The notes under the pieces were generated by a model. The model did not search any database and had not been told where the DNA came from. It worked only from the letters and a program-made list of their open reading frames with translations. From JALYQB01 sp035640155 (lineage in GTDB: Bacteria > Actinomycetota > Actinomycetes > Mycobacteriales > Pseudonocardiaceae): 25,683 nucleotides of DNA. The stretch spans positions 1 to 25,683 of the forward strand of contig DASQWR010000155.1 in the NCBI GenBank assembly GCA_035640155.1. The letters run 5' to 3'. Each line of letters begins with the position of its first letter. The stretch's first letter is position 1. A program made the position numbers and the translations under genes. Below, in pieces: positions 1-7,300 of the stretch.

Positions 1-1
1 G

Positions 2-1333
2 CAGGCCACCGAGCAGCGGGCCGCGGTGCAGGCGGAGCTCGCCTCGGCCCGGGCCGCGCTCGAGGCGGAGCGCGCCGCGCGGGCAGACCGCGAGCGGGTG
101 CTGTCCAACCGCGAGGTCGAGCTCAAGAACAGCTTCCAGGCGATGTCGGCAGAGGCCCTGTCGCACAACAACGAGGCGTTCGTGCAGCTCGCCGAGGCGC
201 GGATCAAGGAAGCGACGGCGGCGCTGTCGGCCAAGGCCGATGGGGAGACCATGTCCCGCCAGCAGGCGCTCGAGGCGCTGCTCGGCCCCGTCGCGCAGAC
301 CCTGCACCGCCTCGACTGCCAGCTACGCACCGTGGAGAAGGAGCGGGAGGCCGCCTACGCGGGGCTGCGCGAGCAGGTGGGCGCCATGCACCGCACCTCC
401 GAGCAGTTGCAGGGTGAGACCCGCGCGCTGGTCACCGCGCTGCGCGCGCCGCAGGTCCGCGGCCGCTGGGGAGAGCTGCAGCTGGAACGCGTCGTCCAGC
501 TCGCCGGCATGGTCGAGCACTGCGACTTCTCCCGGCAGGTCACGGTCACCGACGCCAGCGGCGACACCGACGCGGTGATGCGTCCGGACCTGGTGGTGCA
601 CCTCGCCGGGGGCAAGGAGATCGTGCTGGACGCCAAGGTGCCGTTCGGGGCCTACCTCGAGGCTGTCGACGCCACCGACCCGGACCGTCGCGCCGAGCGC
701 CTCGCCGCCCACGCGCGACACCTGCGCGCCCACGTGGACCAGCTGGCCGCCAAGTCCTACTGGCAGCGCCTCGCGTGCACCCCGGAGTTCGTGGTGCTCT
801 TCGTGCCGGGCGACCCGTTCCTGGAGGCGGCGATGCAGTCCGATCCCGCGCTGCTGGAGCACGCCTTCGAGCGCAACGTCGTGGTGGCGACGCCGACCAC
901 CCTGATCGCGCTGCTGCGCACGGTGGCCTACACCTGGCGGCAGGAGGCGCTGGCCCGCAACGCCGCCCAGGTGCACGAGCTGGGGCGGGAGCTGCACTCC
1001 CGGCTCTCGACGATGGGCCGGCACGTGGCCAAGCTCGGCCGCGCGCTCGGCGGGGCGGTGGACTCCTACAACAGCACCGTCAGCTCCCTGGAGTCCCGGG
1101 TGCTGGTCACCGCCCGCCGCTTCGTCGACCTCGACGTGGTCAGCGCGGAGCTCGACCCGCCGGACCAGGTGGAGAAGGCCCCGCGGACCGTGCAGGCCGC
1201 CGAGCTGGTCGCCTCCGCGGCCGACGCGCTGGTGGCGCTGGAGCACCGGTCCGAGCCGGACCGCTACGGCCTCAGCGTCCTGCCGTCCCGACGGCAGGAC
1301 GGGGATCCCGGACGGTCTACCGTGGGCGGGTGA
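2..1333 (+). CDS. rmuC: DNA recombination protein RmuC (5' end cut by window)
   Basis: RmuC-family proteins are coiled-coil proteins with a nuclease-like domain that limit recombination at inverted repeats; the biochemical role is poorly defined. The reading frame is open to the left edge, so the true start lies outside; the GTG at 26 is only an internal codon. The visible first 130 or so residues are Ala/Glu/Arg-rich coiled coil. The RmuC domain follows: a GRWGELQLERV segment, then RPDLVVHLAGGKEIVLDAKVP with the conserved D-x-K of PD-(D/E)xK-like folds, then VLFVPGDPFLEAA and ATPTTLIALLRTVAYTWRQE, the family hallmark. About 443 residues are present, so little is missing. The stop overlaps the GTG start of the DUF6542 gene (GTGA). 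A 12-bp-arm inverted repeat and a promoter-like box lie within its last 60 bases. Confidence 0.9.
   Translation, partial: QATEQRAAVQAELASARAALEAERAARADRERVLSNREVELKNSFQAMSAEALSHNNEAFVQLAEARIKEATAALSAKADGETMSRQQALEALLGPVAQTLHRLDCQLRTVEKEREAAYAGLREQVGAMHRTSEQLQGETRALVTALRAPQVRGRWGELQLERVVQLAGMVEHCDFSRQVTVTDASGDTDAVMRPDLVVHLAGGKEIVLDAKVPFGAYLEAVDATDPDRRAERLAAHARHLRAHVDQLAAKSYWQRLACTPEFVVLFVPGDPFLEAAMQSDPALLEHAFERNVVVATPTTLIALLRTVAYTWRQEALARNAAQVHELGRELHSRLSTMGRHVAKLGRALGGAVDSYNSTVSSLESRVLVTARRFVDLDVVSAELDPPDQVEKAPRTVQAAELVASAADALVALEHRSEPDRYGLSVLPSRRQDGDPGRSTVGG
1276..1301. repeat. Perfect inverted repeat at the rmuC 3' end
   Basis: Arms cgtcctgccgtc (1276-1287) and gacggcaggacg (1290-1301) are exact reverse complements separated by only two bases. 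It lies in coding sequence just before the promoter-like box for DUF6542, about where a -35 region or upstream operator would sit. It could be an operator or simply a coding coincidence in GC-rich DNA. Confidence 0.5.
1318..1323 (+). promoter_or_regulatory. Candidate -10 box for leaderless DUF6542 transcript
   Basis: TACCGT is followed by exactly six bases and then the GTG start at 1330. In actinomycetes a TANNNT box 6-7 bases before a start codon is the typical arrangement of a leaderless transcript. No good Shine-Dalgarno sequence precedes this GTG. The assignment is inference from spacing and motif. Confidence 0.5.
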
Positions 1334-1878
1334 GCACAGCGCAGGCCCGCGCCCGGGCCGCCCGGACGCCGCCGTGGGGTGGGGCCTCGCTGTTCCCGGG
1401 CCGTGCCGGGGTGCCGTGGTGGGTGGCGGTGCTCGCAGCGCTGGCGCTGACCACCGCCGGGGTGTTCGCGGACCTGCAACGGATCGACCGGCTCGGCCTG
1501 CTGTTCCAGGCCTGCTACGTCCTGGGCTGCCTGGTCGCGATCGCCGTGGTCGAGCGCCGGGGCCTGTTCGCTCCGATGGTCCAGCCACCGCTGATCCTCG
1601 CCGTCACCGTGCCCGCAGCCGTCCTGCTCGCCGGCGGCGCCCCGGCGGGCGGTGGGCTCACCGCCAAGGCGCTGGCGGTCGGCACGCCGCTGATCAACGG
1701 CTTCCCCACCATGGCGGTCACCACCGGCGTCACCGTCGTGGTCGGGCTGCTCCGGCTGCTCACCCAACGGGCCCCGGCGTCCGAGCGCTCCGCCGTCCCA
1801 GGTTTGGCCGGGCTGCATTCGCGGCGGAGCTCCTCAGCTCCCGGGGCAGCGAGAACACCACCGTCTCGTCCGCGGTAG
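1330..1878 (+). CDS. DUF6542-domain integral membrane protein
   Basis: A 182-residue membrane protein of unknown function, corresponding in position and features to the gene next to lytB2/ispH in mycobacteria (Rv1111c, from memory). Residues about 30-45, 58-78, 85-105 and 125-142 are hydrophobic helices, with an Arg/Ala-rich N-terminus and a basic Ser/Arg/Pro tail. GTG at 1330 was chosen because it overlaps the rmuC stop and sits six bases after a TACCGT box; the longer upstream frame is only a shadow of rmuC. The last 119 bases overlap the 3' end of ispH on the opposite strand. Family assignment rests on context plus the MVQPPLILAVTVPAA and GTPLINGFPTMA segments. Confidence 0.72.
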   Translation: MSTAQARARAARTPPWGGASLFPGRAGVPWWVAVLAALALTTAGVFADLQRIDRLGLLFQACYVLGCLVAIAVVERRGLFAPMVQPPLILAVTVPAAVLLAGGAPAGGGLTAKALAVGTPLINGFPTMAVTTGVTVVVGLLRLLTQRAPASERSAVPGLAGLHSRRSSSAPGAARTPPSRPR

Positions 1879-2758
1879 TGACCTCCTCGATCTCGGCCCA
1901 GCCGCGCTCGGCGAGCCACTCCAGCACGCCGCGCACCAGGACCTCGGGCACCGACGCGCCACTGGTCACGCCGACGGTGTGCACCCCGTCCAGCCAGCAC
2001 TCGTCGACCTCCCCAGCGTGATCCACCAGGTGGGAGGCACGGGCGCCGGCAGCGAGCGCCACCTCGACCAGCCGCACCGAGTTCGAGGAGTTGCGGGAGC
2101 CCACCACGAGCACCAGGTCGCACTCCGCGGCCATCGCCTTGACTGCGACCTGCCGGTTCTGCGTGGCGTAGCAGATGTCGTCACTCGGGGGGTCGGCGAG
2201 TTCCGGGAAGCGTTCCTTGAGCCGCGTGACCGTCTCCATCGTCTCGTCCACCGACAGCGTGGTCTGCGACAGCCACACCACCCTCGACGGATCGCGAACG
2301 GTCACCGAGTCCACCGCGCCCGGTCCGTCGACCAGCTGGACGTGCTGGGGGGCCTCCCCCGCGGTGCCCTCGACCTCCTCGTGCCCCGCGTGCCCGATCA
2401 GCAGGATGTCGCGGTCGTCCCGGGCGAAGCGCTTGGCCTCCTGGTGCACCTTGGTGACCAGCGGGCAGGTCGCGTCGATGGTGCGCAGGCTGCGGGCGGC
2501 GGCCTGCTCGTGCACGGCCGGGGACACACCGTGCGCGGAGAACACCACGATGGCACCCTCGGGCACCTCGTCGGCCTCCTCGACGAAGATCGCGCCACGT
2601 TCCTCCAGAGTCTGCACCACGTGCTTGTTGTGCACGATCTGCTTGCGCACGTACACCGGCGCACCGTGGGCCTCCAGCGCCTGCTCGACGGTCGCCACCG
2701 CCCGATCGACTCCCGCACAGTAACCGCGGGGCTTGGCCAGCAAGACACGCTTGGACAT
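1760..2758 (-). CDS. ispH: 4-hydroxy-3-methylbut-2-enyl diphosphate reductase
   Basis: IspH (LytB) is the last enzyme of the MEP isoprenoid pathway; it reduces HMBPP to IPP and DMAPP using a [4Fe-4S] cluster. All three cluster cysteines are visible: Cys14 (PRGYCAGV), Cys98 (DATCPLVTK) and Cys196 (ICYATQNRQ). The substrate-binding HNKHVV, FSAHGVSP, GHAGHEEVEGT and SRNSSNS segments are also present. Length 332 is normal. The ATG sits six bases after a TAGGGT box, so the mRNA is probably leaderless. The protein ends in about 23 residues beyond the usual C-terminus (after FSLPREL), and this tail is encoded where the gene overlaps DUF6542 on the other strand. It is divergent from the lipid-droplet/xseAB operon. 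Confidence 0.97.
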   Translation of the reverse strand: MSKRVLLAKPRGYCAGVDRAVATVEQALEAHGAPVYVRKQIVHNKHVVQTLEERGAIFVEEADEVPEGAIVVFSAHGVSPAVHEQAAARSLRTIDATCPLVTKVHQEAKRFARDDRDILLIGHAGHEEVEGTAGEAPQHVQLVDGPGAVDSVTVRDPSRVVWLSQTTLSVDETMETVTRLKERFPELADPPSDDICYATQNRQVAVKAMAAECDLVLVVGSRNSSNSVRLVEVALAAGARASHLVDHAGEVDECWLDGVHTVGVTSGASVPEVLVRGVLEWLAERGWAEIEEVTTADETVVFSLPRELRSSAANAARPNLGRRSARTPGPVG

Positions 2759-2764
2759 GACCTC

Positions 2765-2770
2765 ACCCTA
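2765..2770 (-). promoter_or_regulatory. Candidate -10 box for leaderless ispH transcript
   Basis: On the minus strand TAGGGT is followed by six bases and then the ispH ATG. No Shine-Dalgarno sequence is present. The geometry fits a leaderless actinobacterial promoter. Confidence 0.6.
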
Positions 2771-2858
2771 CGGGTCGTGCCGGGACGAGAGAGGTGATGC
2801 GGTCGCGGCGAGACCCCTCGGGTGCAGGACGGCACCCACTGCGGCAGGCTGAGCGGAC

Positions 2859-3488
2859 ATGAGCCCCTTGCCGTTGCCCGTCCGCCTCGCTGCGGGCCTG
2901 GCGGCCACCGCCGTCGACCAGGCCCGCAAGCTCCCGACCCAGCTCGCCGTGCTGCCGGTCACCGTCGCCAGCCGTGCCCTGCAGGTGAGCATGAAGGTCC
3001 AGCAGCACGTCACCGAGCTGGCCGTCAAAGGTGACGAGGTGCTCGCCTCCTTGCGCCCGGTCGACGACGCCCCGCCGTGGGCCCGGTTCGACGAGGACGA
3101 TGACGTGGACCGCCGCAACGACGACCCGCTGGCCACCGTCCGCACCGGACCGGGTGGCGCGGCTGACGGACCGGGTGGCGCGGCCGACGGACGGGGTGGC
3201 GCGCCGGGCGATGTCCCGGCCGCTGCCCCAGTTGATGTCCCGGCTGACGTCCCGCCCGACGTCCCGGTCGAGATCGACGAGGCCGACGTGGCCCAGGCGC
3301 TGACCCCGGATCCCCCGCCGGTGCTGCCCGGCTACGACGAGCTGACGCTGGCCCAGCTGCGGGCGAAGCTGCGCACCCTGTCCGTGGAGCAGCTCGAGGC
3401 GCTGCTGGAGCACGAGCAGCGTCACCAGAACCGGGCTGTGTTCGTCACCATGCTCGGCAACCGGATCACCACGGTCCGCTCCCGGTGA
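2859..3488 (+). CDS. Lipid-droplet-associated protein family (Rv1109c-like)
   Basis: A 209-residue protein located, as in mycobacteria, between lytB2/ispH and xseA. The N-terminus (residues 1-60) is an amphipathic Ala/Leu/Val-rich stretch resembling that of the actinobacterial lipid-droplet-associated family, which coats storage-lipid bodies. The centre is acidic and low-complexity: three copies of a 7-residue Gly/Ala/Asp unit, then DVP-type repeats (about residues 122-142). The C-terminus has a conserved LPGYDELTLAQLRAKLRTLSVEQLEALL helix and FVTMLGNRI. The ATG at 2859 lacks a clear ribosome-binding site. The stop overlaps the xseA GTG (GTGA), so the two are translationally coupled. Family membership is recalled from context and the C-terminal motif; a lipid-droplet role here is inference. 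Confidence 0.62.
   Translation: MSPLPLPVRLAAGLAATAVDQARKLPTQLAVLPVTVASRALQVSMKVQQHVTELAVKGDEVLASLRPVDDAPPWARFDEDDDVDRRNDDPLATVRTGPGGAADGPGGAADGRGGAPGDVPAAAPVDVPADVPPDVPVEIDEADVAQALTPDPPPVLPGYDELTLAQLRAKLRTLSVEQLEALLEHEQRHQNRAVFVTMLGNRITTVRSR
3147..3209 (+). repeat. Three 21-bp tandem repeats within the lipid-droplet gene
   Basis: Units 3147-3167, 3168-3188 and 3189-3209 share the core ggaccgggtggcgcgg. The first two differ at one base and the third is more diverged. They encode GPGGAAD, GPGGAAD and GRGGAPG. The array keeps frame and lengthens the flexible linker between the N-terminal amphipathic part and the conserved C-terminus. Confidence 0.85.
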
Positions 3489-4726
3489 GCGACGGACCCC
3501 CCACCTCGCCCGAGCAGCCCTGGCCGGTCCGCACGGTGGCGCGCAAGATCGCTGCCTGGGTCGACCGGCTCGGCGCGGTGTGGGTGGAGGGCCAGCTGAC
3601 CCAGGTCAGCGCCCGCGCCGGCACCGGCACCGCCTTTCTCACGCTGCGCGATCCGGCGGCGGACGTGTCGCTCACGGCCACCTGCGCAGCCGTGCTGGTG
3701 CGCGAGATGCAACCTCCGCTGGCCGACGGCAGCCGGGTGGTGGTGCACGGGAAGCCGTCGTTCTTCCTGGGCCGCGGCACGCTGAGCCTGCGGGTGGACG
3801 AGATCCGCGCGGTGGGCGTCGGGGAGCTGCTGGCGCGCATCGAGCGGCTGCGCCGGCGCCTCGACGCCGAGGGCCTGTTCGATCCGGGCCGCAGGCGTCC
3901 GCTGCCGTTCCTGCCCCGCCTGGTCGGGCTGGTCACCGGGCGTGGTGGAGCGGCCGAGCGCGACGTCATCACCAATGCCACCGGACGCTGGCCCGCGGTG
4001 CGCTTCCGGGTGGAGAACGTGGCCGTGCAGGGGGTGCTCGCGGTGCCCCAGATCATCGAGGCGCTGGCCGCGCTCGACTCCGATCCCGAGGTGGACGTCA
4101 TCGTGCTGGCCCGCGGCGGCGGTAGCGTCGAGGACCTGCTGTGCTTCTCCGACGAGACGCTGTGCCGGGCGGTGTCGGCGTGCCGGACGCCGGTGATCTC
4201 CGCGATCGGCCACGAGCCGGACAGCCCGTTGGTGGATCACGTCGCCGACCGCCGCTGCTCCACGCCGACCGACGCCGGCAAGTGCGTGGTGCCTGACGTC
4301 GCCGAGGAGACCGCACGGCTGCACCAGCTGCGGGAGCGGTCCCGGCGCGCGCTGCACGGGTGGGTGGACCGCGAGCGGCGGTTGCTCGACTCGCTGCGCA
4401 GCCGGCCGGTGCTGGCCGATCCGCTGGTGCCGCTGGCCGAACGCGCCCGTGAGGTGGTGCAGCTGCGCGAGCGCGCCGACCGGGCGGTGCTCGCCGGTCT
4501 CACCTCGGCGCGGGAGTGCCTCGAGCACACCGTCGCTCGCTTGACGACCCTCGGACCGGCGGCCACCCTGGCCCGCGGCTACGCGGTGGTGCAGCGGATT
4601 GCCGGTTCCCGGCCCGGCCCGGTGCTGCGGGCGGTCGCCGACGCGCCGGACGGCGCGGAGCTGCGGATACGGGTGAGCGACGGGTCGGTGACCGCACGGG
4701 TCGGTCCCGGCGGGGAACGGAGGTAG
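3485..4726 (+). CDS. xseA: Exodeoxyribonuclease VII large subunit
   Basis: XseA, with XseB, forms ExoVII, which degrades single-stranded DNA from both ends to short oligonucleotides. Residues about 10-105 form the OB-fold (tRNA_anti-like) domain (VEGQLTQV, FLTLRD). The catalytic domain shows GRGGAAERDVI, VIVLARGGGSVEDLLCFSDE, ISAIGHEPDSPLVDHVADRR and STPTDAGK. The C-terminal region is Arg/Leu-rich helical and ends with LARGYAVVQ. Length 413 is normal for actinobacteria. The GTG start overlaps the upstream stop by GTGA, and xseB begins two bases after the stop, so the three genes form one operon. Confidence 0.96.
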   Translation: MSDGPPTSPEQPWPVRTVARKIAAWVDRLGAVWVEGQLTQVSARAGTGTAFLTLRDPAADVSLTATCAAVLVREMQPPLADGSRVVVHGKPSFFLGRGTLSLRVDEIRAVGVGELLARIERLRRRLDAEGLFDPGRRRPLPFLPRLVGLVTGRGGAAERDVITNATGRWPAVRFRVENVAVQGVLAVPQIIEALAALDSDPEVDVIVLARGGGSVEDLLCFSDETLCRAVSACRTPVISAIGHEPDSPLVDHVADRRCSTPTDAGKCVVPDVAEETARLHQLRERSRRALHGWVDRERRLLDSLRSRPVLADPLVPLAERAREVVQLRERADRAVLAGLTSARECLEHTVARLTTLGPAATLARGYAVVQRIAGSRPGPVLRAVADAPDGAELRIRVSDGSVTARVGPGGERR

Positions 4727-4728
4727 CG

Positions 4729-4956
4729 GTGCGGCCGGACCCCGCGTCCCTGGATTACGAGGCGGCCCGCGACGAGCTCGCCGAGGTGGTCCGCGCGCTC
4801 GAGGCCGGGGGGCTGCCGCTGGAGGAGTCACTCGCGCTCTGGGAGCGTGGTGAGTCGCTCTCCACGATCTGTGAGCGTCATCTGGCGGGTGCCCGCAAGC
4901 GGATCGAGTCCGCGATCTCCGCGCGTTCCGATGCGGACCCGGCGCCGTCGCAGTGA
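4729..4956 (+). CDS. xseB: Exodeoxyribonuclease VII small subunit
   Basis: XseB is the small helical subunit that binds in many copies to XseA. The 75-residue product contains the family pattern LDYEAARDELAEVVRALEAG, then LPLEESLALWERGESLSTICE and a helix with ARKRIE. A GTG start at 4729 is chosen over the longer upstream frame because it lies directly after the xseA TAG and is preceded by GGAACGGAGG (4712-4723 region), a good ribosome-binding site inside the xseA end. The gene converges on DUF4245 with a gap of only 12 bases. Confidence 0.93.
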   Translation: MRPDPASLDYEAARDELAEVVRALEAGGLPLEESLALWERGESLSTICERHLAGARKRIESAISARSDADPAPSQ

Positions 4957-4968
4957 CGGCGAACCCGC

Positions 4969-5574
4969 TCAGCCCGGCAGCACCGGGGCGTCCAGCGTCG
5001 CCTTTGCGAGGATGCGGAACTGCTCCTGAGTGCCGCTACCGGTGACCAGCAGCCGGACCTCGCCGAGGTCGGTCACCCAGGCCTGCTCTGCCCGCAGCCC
5101 CGGGTAGCGCACCCAGGCCCGCCCGGCGGCCTGCACCGCGCCGGTCGGGGCGGCGAGCTGCTCGGTCTCGAAGGCCGCGAGCTCGGCCTCCCCCGCCGAG
5201 GACTGGGACAAGCGCAGGTAGTTCCCATCCGGGGTCCGCCAGCCCACCCGGACAGCCTGGGGCGCGCCCGCATCGGCGCCCACCCGGTCCACGTCCGCCG
5301 AGTTGGCCTGCCACCCGGCCGGCAGCTCCGGCGACCGGACCGGAAAGGTCACCGTCGCCGCGGCGCGCTCGATCCGCTCGGTGGCGTCGACGGTCGGCAG
5401 GGTACCCGGGTCGATGCTCGGTCCGCCGGGGCTGAACGAACACATCCCAGCGGCGCCCACCAACGCGAGCACGACGAGCACCAGCGGCACCATCGACAGC
5501 AGCACGTCCCGCGCGCTCTGCTGCCCGCGCGACCGGCCGCCGCGCGCCGCGTCCCCACTCTCCCGGTCCGCCAT
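4969..5574 (-). CDS. DUF4245 membrane-anchored protein
   Basis: A 201-residue protein matching in position and features the mycobacterial gene beside glpX (Rv1100, from memory). Residues about 24-44 form one transmembrane helix; the remainder is predicted to be extracytoplasmic and includes VTFPVRSPELPAGWQANSADVD and GWRTPDGNYLRLSQS, typical of DUF4245. Function is unknown. The ATG at 5574 was chosen because it starts the conserved protein and lies six bases downstream of GAGGAT; the open frame continues far upstream only as an antisense shadow of glpX. It is divergent from glpX. Confidence 0.85.
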   Translation of the reverse strand: MADRESGDAARGGRSRGQQSARDVLLSMVPLVLVVLALVGAAGMCSFSPGGPSIDPGTLPTVDATERIERAAATVTFPVRSPELPAGWQANSADVDRVGADAGAPQAVRVGWRTPDGNYLRLSQSSAGEAELAAFETEQLAAPTGAVQAAGRAWVRYPGLRAEQAWVTDLGEVRLLVTGSGTQEQFRILAKATLDAPVLPG

Positions 5575-5577
5575 GCC

Positions 5578-5616
5578 CCGATCCTCCCAGCCCGGCCCCG
5601 ACTCTGGGAGGATCGG
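5578..5616. promoter_or_regulatory. 13-bp perfect inverted repeat between DUF4245 and glpX
   Basis: Arms ccgatcctcccag (5578-5590) and ctgggaggatcgg (5604-5616) are exact reverse complements with a 13-base spacer. Each arm carries GAGGAT, a -10-like hexamer, pointing outward. On the minus strand GAGGAT is six bases from the DUF4245 ATG, as for a leaderless gene. On the plus strand it would start a glpX transcript near 5620 with a leader of about 30 bases carrying AGGGAGG. The element may therefore be two mirrored promoters, an operator, or both. Confidence 0.6.
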
Positions 5617-5649
5617 CGCTGTAGAACCAGTCGAATCAGGGAGGGCCCC

Positions 5650-6699
5650 ATGAGCACGCCGTCCAGCCCCGAGCCGGCCCCCTGGGAGGCACCGGACCGC
5701 AACCTGGCGATGGAGCTGGTGCGGGTGACCGAGGTCGCGGCGATCGCCGCCGGCCGGTGGGTCGGCCGGGGTGACAAGGAATCCGGGGACCAGGCCGCGG
5801 TGGACGCGATGCGCCACCTCTTCGGTTCGGTACCGATGCGGGGCGTGGTGGTGATCGGCGAAGGCGAGAAGGACGAGGCGCCGATGCTCTACAACGGTGA
5901 GGAGATCGGCGACGGCGACGGACCGGACTGCGACGTGGCGGTCGACCCGGTCGATGGCACCACGCTGATGGCCAAGGGCATGCCGAACTCGATCGCGGTG
6001 CTCGCGGTTGCAGACCGGGGTTCCATGTTCGACCCGTCCGCCGTCTTCTACATGCAGAAGATCGCGGTGGGCCCGGAAGCAGCCGAGGTGGTGGATCTCG
6101 ACGCTCCGGTCGCGGAGAACATCCGCCGGGTGGCGAAGGCGAAGCGGATCGACGTGTCCGAGGTCACGGTCGTGGTCATCGAGCGACCGCGGCACGACGA
6201 TCTGGTCCGCGAGGTGCGCGACGCCGGCGCCCGGATTCACTTCATCCCCGACGGCGACGTCGCGGGCGGGATCGCGGCGGCTCGCCCGCAGACCGGCGTC
6301 GACATCCTGATGGGTATCGGGGGCACCCCGGAGGGCATCATCACGGCGTGCGCGTTGAAGTGCATGGGCGGCGAGATCCAGGGTCGGCTGTGCCCGCAGG
6401 ACGACGCGGAGCGGGAGCGCGCGGTCGGGGCAGGCCACGACCTGGACCGGGTGCTCACCACCGACGACCTGGTCTCGGGCGATCACGTGTTCTTCTGCGC
6501 CACCGGCATCACCGACGGTGACCTGCTGCGGGGGGTGCGCTACCACGGCAGTGGCTGCACCACGGAGTCGATCGTGATGCGCTCCCGGTCGGGCACCGTG
6601 CGCATGATCGAGGGCTATCACCGCCGCAGCAAGATCCAGAGATACACGTCGGCGGACGTCGACGCGGTCACGGCCGAGGAGACGCCCCCGCTGCCCTGA
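5650..6699 (+). CDS. glpX: Class II fructose-1,6-bisphosphatase
   Basis: GlpX hydrolyses fructose-1,6-bisphosphate to fructose-6-phosphate and is the main gluconeogenic phosphatase in actinomycetes. The 349-residue product has the metal-binding motifs GEGEKDEAPML (about 70-80) and DVAVDPVDGTT (95-105), then GIGGTPEGIITACALKCMGGEIQGRL and FCATGITDGDLLRGVRY near the C-terminus. AGGGAGG at 5638-5644, five bases before the ATG, supports the start. It is divergent from DUF4245, with which it shares a 75-base intergenic region built around an inverted repeat. Confidence 0.97.
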   Translation: MSTPSSPEPAPWEAPDRNLAMELVRVTEVAAIAAGRWVGRGDKESGDQAAVDAMRHLFGSVPMRGVVVIGEGEKDEAPMLYNGEEIGDGDGPDCDVAVDPVDGTTLMAKGMPNSIAVLAVADRGSMFDPSAVFYMQKIAVGPEAAEVVDLDAPVAENIRRVAKAKRIDVSEVTVVVIERPRHDDLVREVRDAGARIHFIPDGDVAGGIAAARPQTGVDILMGIGGTPEGIITACALKCMGGEIQGRLCPQDDAERERAVGAGHDLDRVLTTDDLVSGDHVFFCATGITDGDLLRGVRYHGSGCTTESIVMRSRSGTVRMIEGYHRRSKIQRYTSADVDAVTAEETPPLP

Positions 6700-6724
6700 C
6701 CGCGGTGACGGCCAGCGAGTGCCC

Positions 6725-6730
6725 TACGGT
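6725..6730 (+). promoter_or_regulatory. Candidate -10 box for the transpeptidase-like gene
   Basis: TACGGT lies 26 bases after the glpX stop and 45 bases before the GTG start at 6775. The gene itself has a strong AGGAGG (6763-6768) six bases before the start, so this would be a leadered transcript starting near 6737. Confidence 0.4.
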
Positions 6731-6774
6731 GTCGCCCGGTTCCAGACGGGTCAGACAGCAGCAGGAGGAACGCC

Positions 6775-7269
6775 GTGGGTGCGATCAGGGCCGCCGCCAT
6801 CGCGGTGCTGGCCGGCGTGAGCCTCGCCGGGGTCGCCGTCACCGGAATGGAGAAGGCGCTGCAGGAGCAGCCCGCGCCGCCACCAGCCGCTCTCCCCGTT
6901 CCCGAGGCCCCAGTGGCGGCGCTGCCGCCGTGCCGGGCCGCCGCGAGGGCGTGCGTGCAGCTGCGCAGCGCGTCGGCCTGGGTGTGGGGAATGGACGGTG
7001 CCCTGGTGGGGCCGGTGCCCGTGCGAGTGGGCCGGGCGGACTCACCCACGCCGGTGGGCGCCTTCCCGGTCGAGGCGAAGCGCGTCGACCACGTGAGCAG
7101 CCTCGACGGGACACCGATGCCGTTCGCGGTCTTCTTCGCCGACGACGTCGCCTTCTACCAGGGGGACCTGACCCAACCCTCCGCCGGCTCGGTGCGGCTG
7201 CCCGCCGGGGCCGCTGCGACGTTCTTCGAGGCGCTCGGGCCGGGTGACCTCGTGCAGGTCGTGCTCTAG
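6775..7269 (+). CDS. L,D-transpeptidase-like secreted protein lacking the catalytic Cys
   Basis: A 164-residue protein with an uncleaved-looking signal anchor (residues 5-23), a Pro/Ala linker (30-52) and a domain resembling YkuD L,D-transpeptidases: VQLRSASAWVW, GPVPVRVGRADSPTPVGAFPVEAK, MPFAVFFADDVAFYQG and SAGSVRLP. In active enzymes the last two are F-H-x-G and S-H-G-C-[IV]-R; here they read F-Y-Q-G (Tyr128) and S-A-G-S-V-R (Ser139 for Cys). The nucleophile and both His positions are therefore gone. The fold assignment comes from pattern, not search. It is probably a non-catalytic wall-binding or regulatory homologue, or a degenerate gene. The GTG start is backed by AGGAGG at 6763-6768. 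It converges with the Uma2 pseudogene. Confidence 0.68.
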   Translation: MGAIRAAAIAVLAGVSLAGVAVTGMEKALQEQPAPPPAALPVPEAPVAALPPCRAAARACVQLRSASAWVWGMDGALVGPVPVRVGRADSPTPVGAFPVEAKRVDHVSSLDGTPMPFAVFFADDVAFYQGDLTQPSAGSVRLPAGAAATFFEALGPGDLVQVVL

Positions 7270-7300
7270 CTAGGGGTCCGCAGTGCCCCGCTCGTCGGGT

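Noticed and set aside
3422..4831. A 469-codon open frame antisense to xseA
   Set aside because: Shadow of xseA codon bias; no motif seen.
4957..4968. Terminator between xseB and DUF4245
   Set aside because: Only 12 bases separate the stops, and no hairpin is present in the gap.
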